From contig JAAZGT010000062.1 of assembly GCA_012511095.1 (NCBI GenBank), positions 1-6,583 of the forward strand: 6,583 bases of DNA. The letters are read 5' to 3'. Made by a program: the position numbers and the translations under genes. Source of the DNA: Alcaligenaceae bacterium (GTDB taxonomy: Bacteria; Pseudomonadota; Gammaproteobacteria; Burkholderiales; Burkholderiaceae_B). The notes below the pieces were generated by a model that saw nothing but the letters and a program-made list of their open reading frames with translations, was not told the DNA's origin and did no database searches. The first letter of the stretch is position 1. Each line of letters begins with the position of its first letter. Shown here piece after piece: positions 5,154-6,583 of this stretch.

Positions 5154-6557
5154 TTAATAGTACATTTCGAACTCTACTGGATGCGGTGTAACGCGCAAGC
5201 GATCCACCTCTTTAGATTTAAGCTCAATATAAGCGTCGATTAAATCATCAGTAAATACACCACCCGCTAACAAGAATTCACGATCTTGATCTAAGACCTC
5301 AAGCGCTTGCTCTAATGAATGTGCCACGGTAGGTACCTTGATATCCTCTTCAGGTGGTAAGTCATAAAGGTTTTTATCGGCTGGATCGCCTGGATGGATT
5401 TTATTTTGAATACCATCAAGACCTGCCATTAATAATGCAGCAAAGCAGAGATAAGGATTAGCTAATGGATCCGGAAAGCGTGCCTCAATACGTCGTGCAT
5501 TAGGACTATTAACATAAGGAATGCGAATAGAAGCCGAACGGTTACGCGCGGAATATGCTAATTTAACAGGCGCTTCAAAATGCGGTACTAAGCGTTTGTA
5601 TGAGTTAGTGCCAGGATTTGTAATAGCATTTAAGGCTCTAGCGTGCTTGATAATGCCACCAATATAAAATAAAGCAGTTTCAGATAAGCCCGCATAACCA
5701 TTGCCCGAAAAAATGTTTTCACCCTCTTTCCAAATGGATTGATGAACGTGCATGCCAGAACCATTATTGCCAAAAAGTGGCTTAGGCATAAAGGTGGCTG
5801 TCTTGCCATAGACATGGGCTAAATTATGAATGGTATATTTTAAAATCTGATTCCAGTCAGCACGTTGTACTAGGGTTGAGAAACGAGTACCAATTTCTAA
5901 TTGGGAAGTAGCTACCTCACTATGGTGAACCTCGACTGGTACGCCCTGCTGTTCTAATAATAAACAAGCTTCAGAGCGAAAATCAGCAAAAGCATCAGCT
6001 GGTGATACGGGAGCATAACCACCCATATGACGTGGGCGGAAACCATTATTGCGACCCTCCATGGGGTCACCACTCATCCAATGACCTTGATCAGAATAGA
6101 CCTTGAAGCTGCAATGCTGCGGATCGTTATTCCAAGTCACTGCGTCAAAAACAAAGAACTCTGGCTCCGGACCAAAAAAAGCGGTATCGCCAATGCCTGT
6201 GGACTTTAAATAATCCTCAGCACGCTTAGCTACGGAACGCGGTGCACGCTCATAGCCCTTGAGGTCAACAGGATCAAGCACATCGCACATTAGCACCATA
6301 GTCTTTGCCTCACAGAAAGGATCTAGGCGTGCGGTGCTGGCATCGGGGACCAGAAGCATATCAGAAGCCTCAACCCCTTTCCAACCTGGGATAGAAGAAC
6401 CATCAAATGCATAACCCGACTCAAAATAATCCTCATCTAAGTGTCTTGCTGGAATTGTCATGTGATGCTCTTTGCCTACGGTATCTGTGTATCGTAAATC
6501 AACGAACTCGACCTCGTGTTGACCAATGAGTTCAAGCACTTGAGTTGGGGTAGTCAT
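5154..6557 (-). CDS. glnA: type I glutamine synthetase
   Basis: GlnA joins ammonia to glutamate using ATP to make glutamine, the central nitrogen-assimilation step, as a cytoplasmic dodecamer. It is 467 residues (E. coli 469). Visible motifs are FDGSS with Asp52, GPEPEFF with metal ligands Glu131/Glu133, the HHSEVATSQLEIG loop with Glu214/Glu221, KPLFGNNGSGMHVHQS with His270 (ATP-binding signature), NPGTNSYKRLVPHFEAPV, SARNRSASIRIP, and RRIEARFPDP with Glu358/Arg360. NLYDLPPEE contains Tyr398, equivalent to adenylylated Tyr397, so control by GlnE-type adenylylation is likely. The Glu214-Glu221 loop is one residue shorter than in E. coli, and KGGYFPVPP of typical enzymes reads MGGYAPVSP (179-186 region), so it is somewhat divergent. 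The start has AGGAG six bases upstream; two TAA stops occur in tandem; a terminator follows. Its promoter lies outside. Confidence 0.97.
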   Translation of the reverse strand: MTTPTQVLELIGQHEVEFVDLRYTDTVGKEHHMTIPARHLDEDYFESGYAFDGSSIPGWKGVEASDMLLVPDASTARLDPFCEAKTMVLMCDVLDPVDLKGYERAPRSVAKRAEDYLKSTGIGDTAFFGPEPEFFVFDAVTWNNDPQHCSFKVYSDQGHWMSGDPMEGRNNGFRPRHMGGYAPVSPADAFADFRSEACLLLEQQGVPVEVHHSEVATSQLEIGTRFSTLVQRADWNQILKYTIHNLAHVYGKTATFMPKPLFGNNGSGMHVHQSIWKEGENIFSGNGYAGLSETALFYIGGIIKHARALNAITNPGTNSYKRLVPHFEAPVKLAYSARNRSASIRIPYVNSPNARRIEARFPDPLANPYLCFAALLMAGLDGIQNKIHPGDPADKNLYDLPPEEDIKVPTVAHSLEQALEVLDQDREFLLAGGVFTDDLIDAYIELKSKEVDRLRVTPHPVEFEMYY

Positions 6558-6563
6558 GAAATT

Positions 6564-6568
6564 CTCCT
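6564..6568 (-). promoter_or_regulatory. ribosome binding site of glnA (AGGAG)
   Basis: AGGAG six bases before the ATG at 6557 fixes the start. Only 26 bases upstream of the gene are in the window, so the promoter and any NtrC or sigma54 sites cannot be assessed. Confidence 0.8.
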
Positions 6569-6583
6569 GATAATTCAGTTTAA

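Noticed and set aside
5630..5815. Minus-strand 61-codon frame inside glnA
   Set aside because: Out-of-frame product of the conserved glnA ATP-binding region; no independent ribosome site or family resemblance.

Overview
The window reads as chromosomal housekeeping DNA from an AT-leaning proteobacterium. All genes are on the minus strand, so transcription runs right to left. The proteins look betaproteobacterial, most like the Alcaligenaceae branch of Burkholderiales: Asd and LeuD in particular resemble what I remember of Bordetella-type sequences. Coding DNA is only moderately GC-rich, which would fit low-GC members of that family. This placement is inference from recalled sequence character; no search was run.

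Layout in transcription order: glnA (glutamine synthetase) with its own Shine-Dalgarno and a strong intrinsic terminator; a roughly 110-base regulatory gap with an AT-rich near-perfect palindrome and a possible sigma70-type promoter; then leuC, leuD, leuB, asd, an 88-codon membrane-anchored small protein, and the 5' end of truA, which runs off the left edge. leuC-leuD are 2 bases apart, and the small gene overlaps truA by one base (TAATG). The leuD-leuB and leuB-asd gaps each contain a long hairpin. No stretch over 300 bases lacks a gene, and no tRNA, rRNA, mobile element, CRISPR array or plus-strand gene is visible.

Functionally, leuC/leuD/leuB encode steps two and three of leucine biosynthesis. 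Asd makes aspartate semialdehyde for lysine/diaminopimelate, threonine and methionine. GlnA assimilates ammonia. TruA is a tRNA pseudouridine synthase. The order leuC-leuD-leuB-asd-(fimV)-truA is a familiar beta/gammaproteobacterial arrangement.

I see no new defence or mobile system. The most interesting point is the 88-codon gene at the place where related genomes carry the very large fimV: it keeps what looks like only a transmembrane segment and a short acidic cytoplasmic tail. Also worth a look are the leuC upstream palindrome, the two intercistronic hairpins, and an altered metal-ligand loop in GlnA. Two starts were corrected: leuC and asd are better begun at internal ATGs 12 bases downstream of near-cognate codons that lie in their ribosome binding sites.
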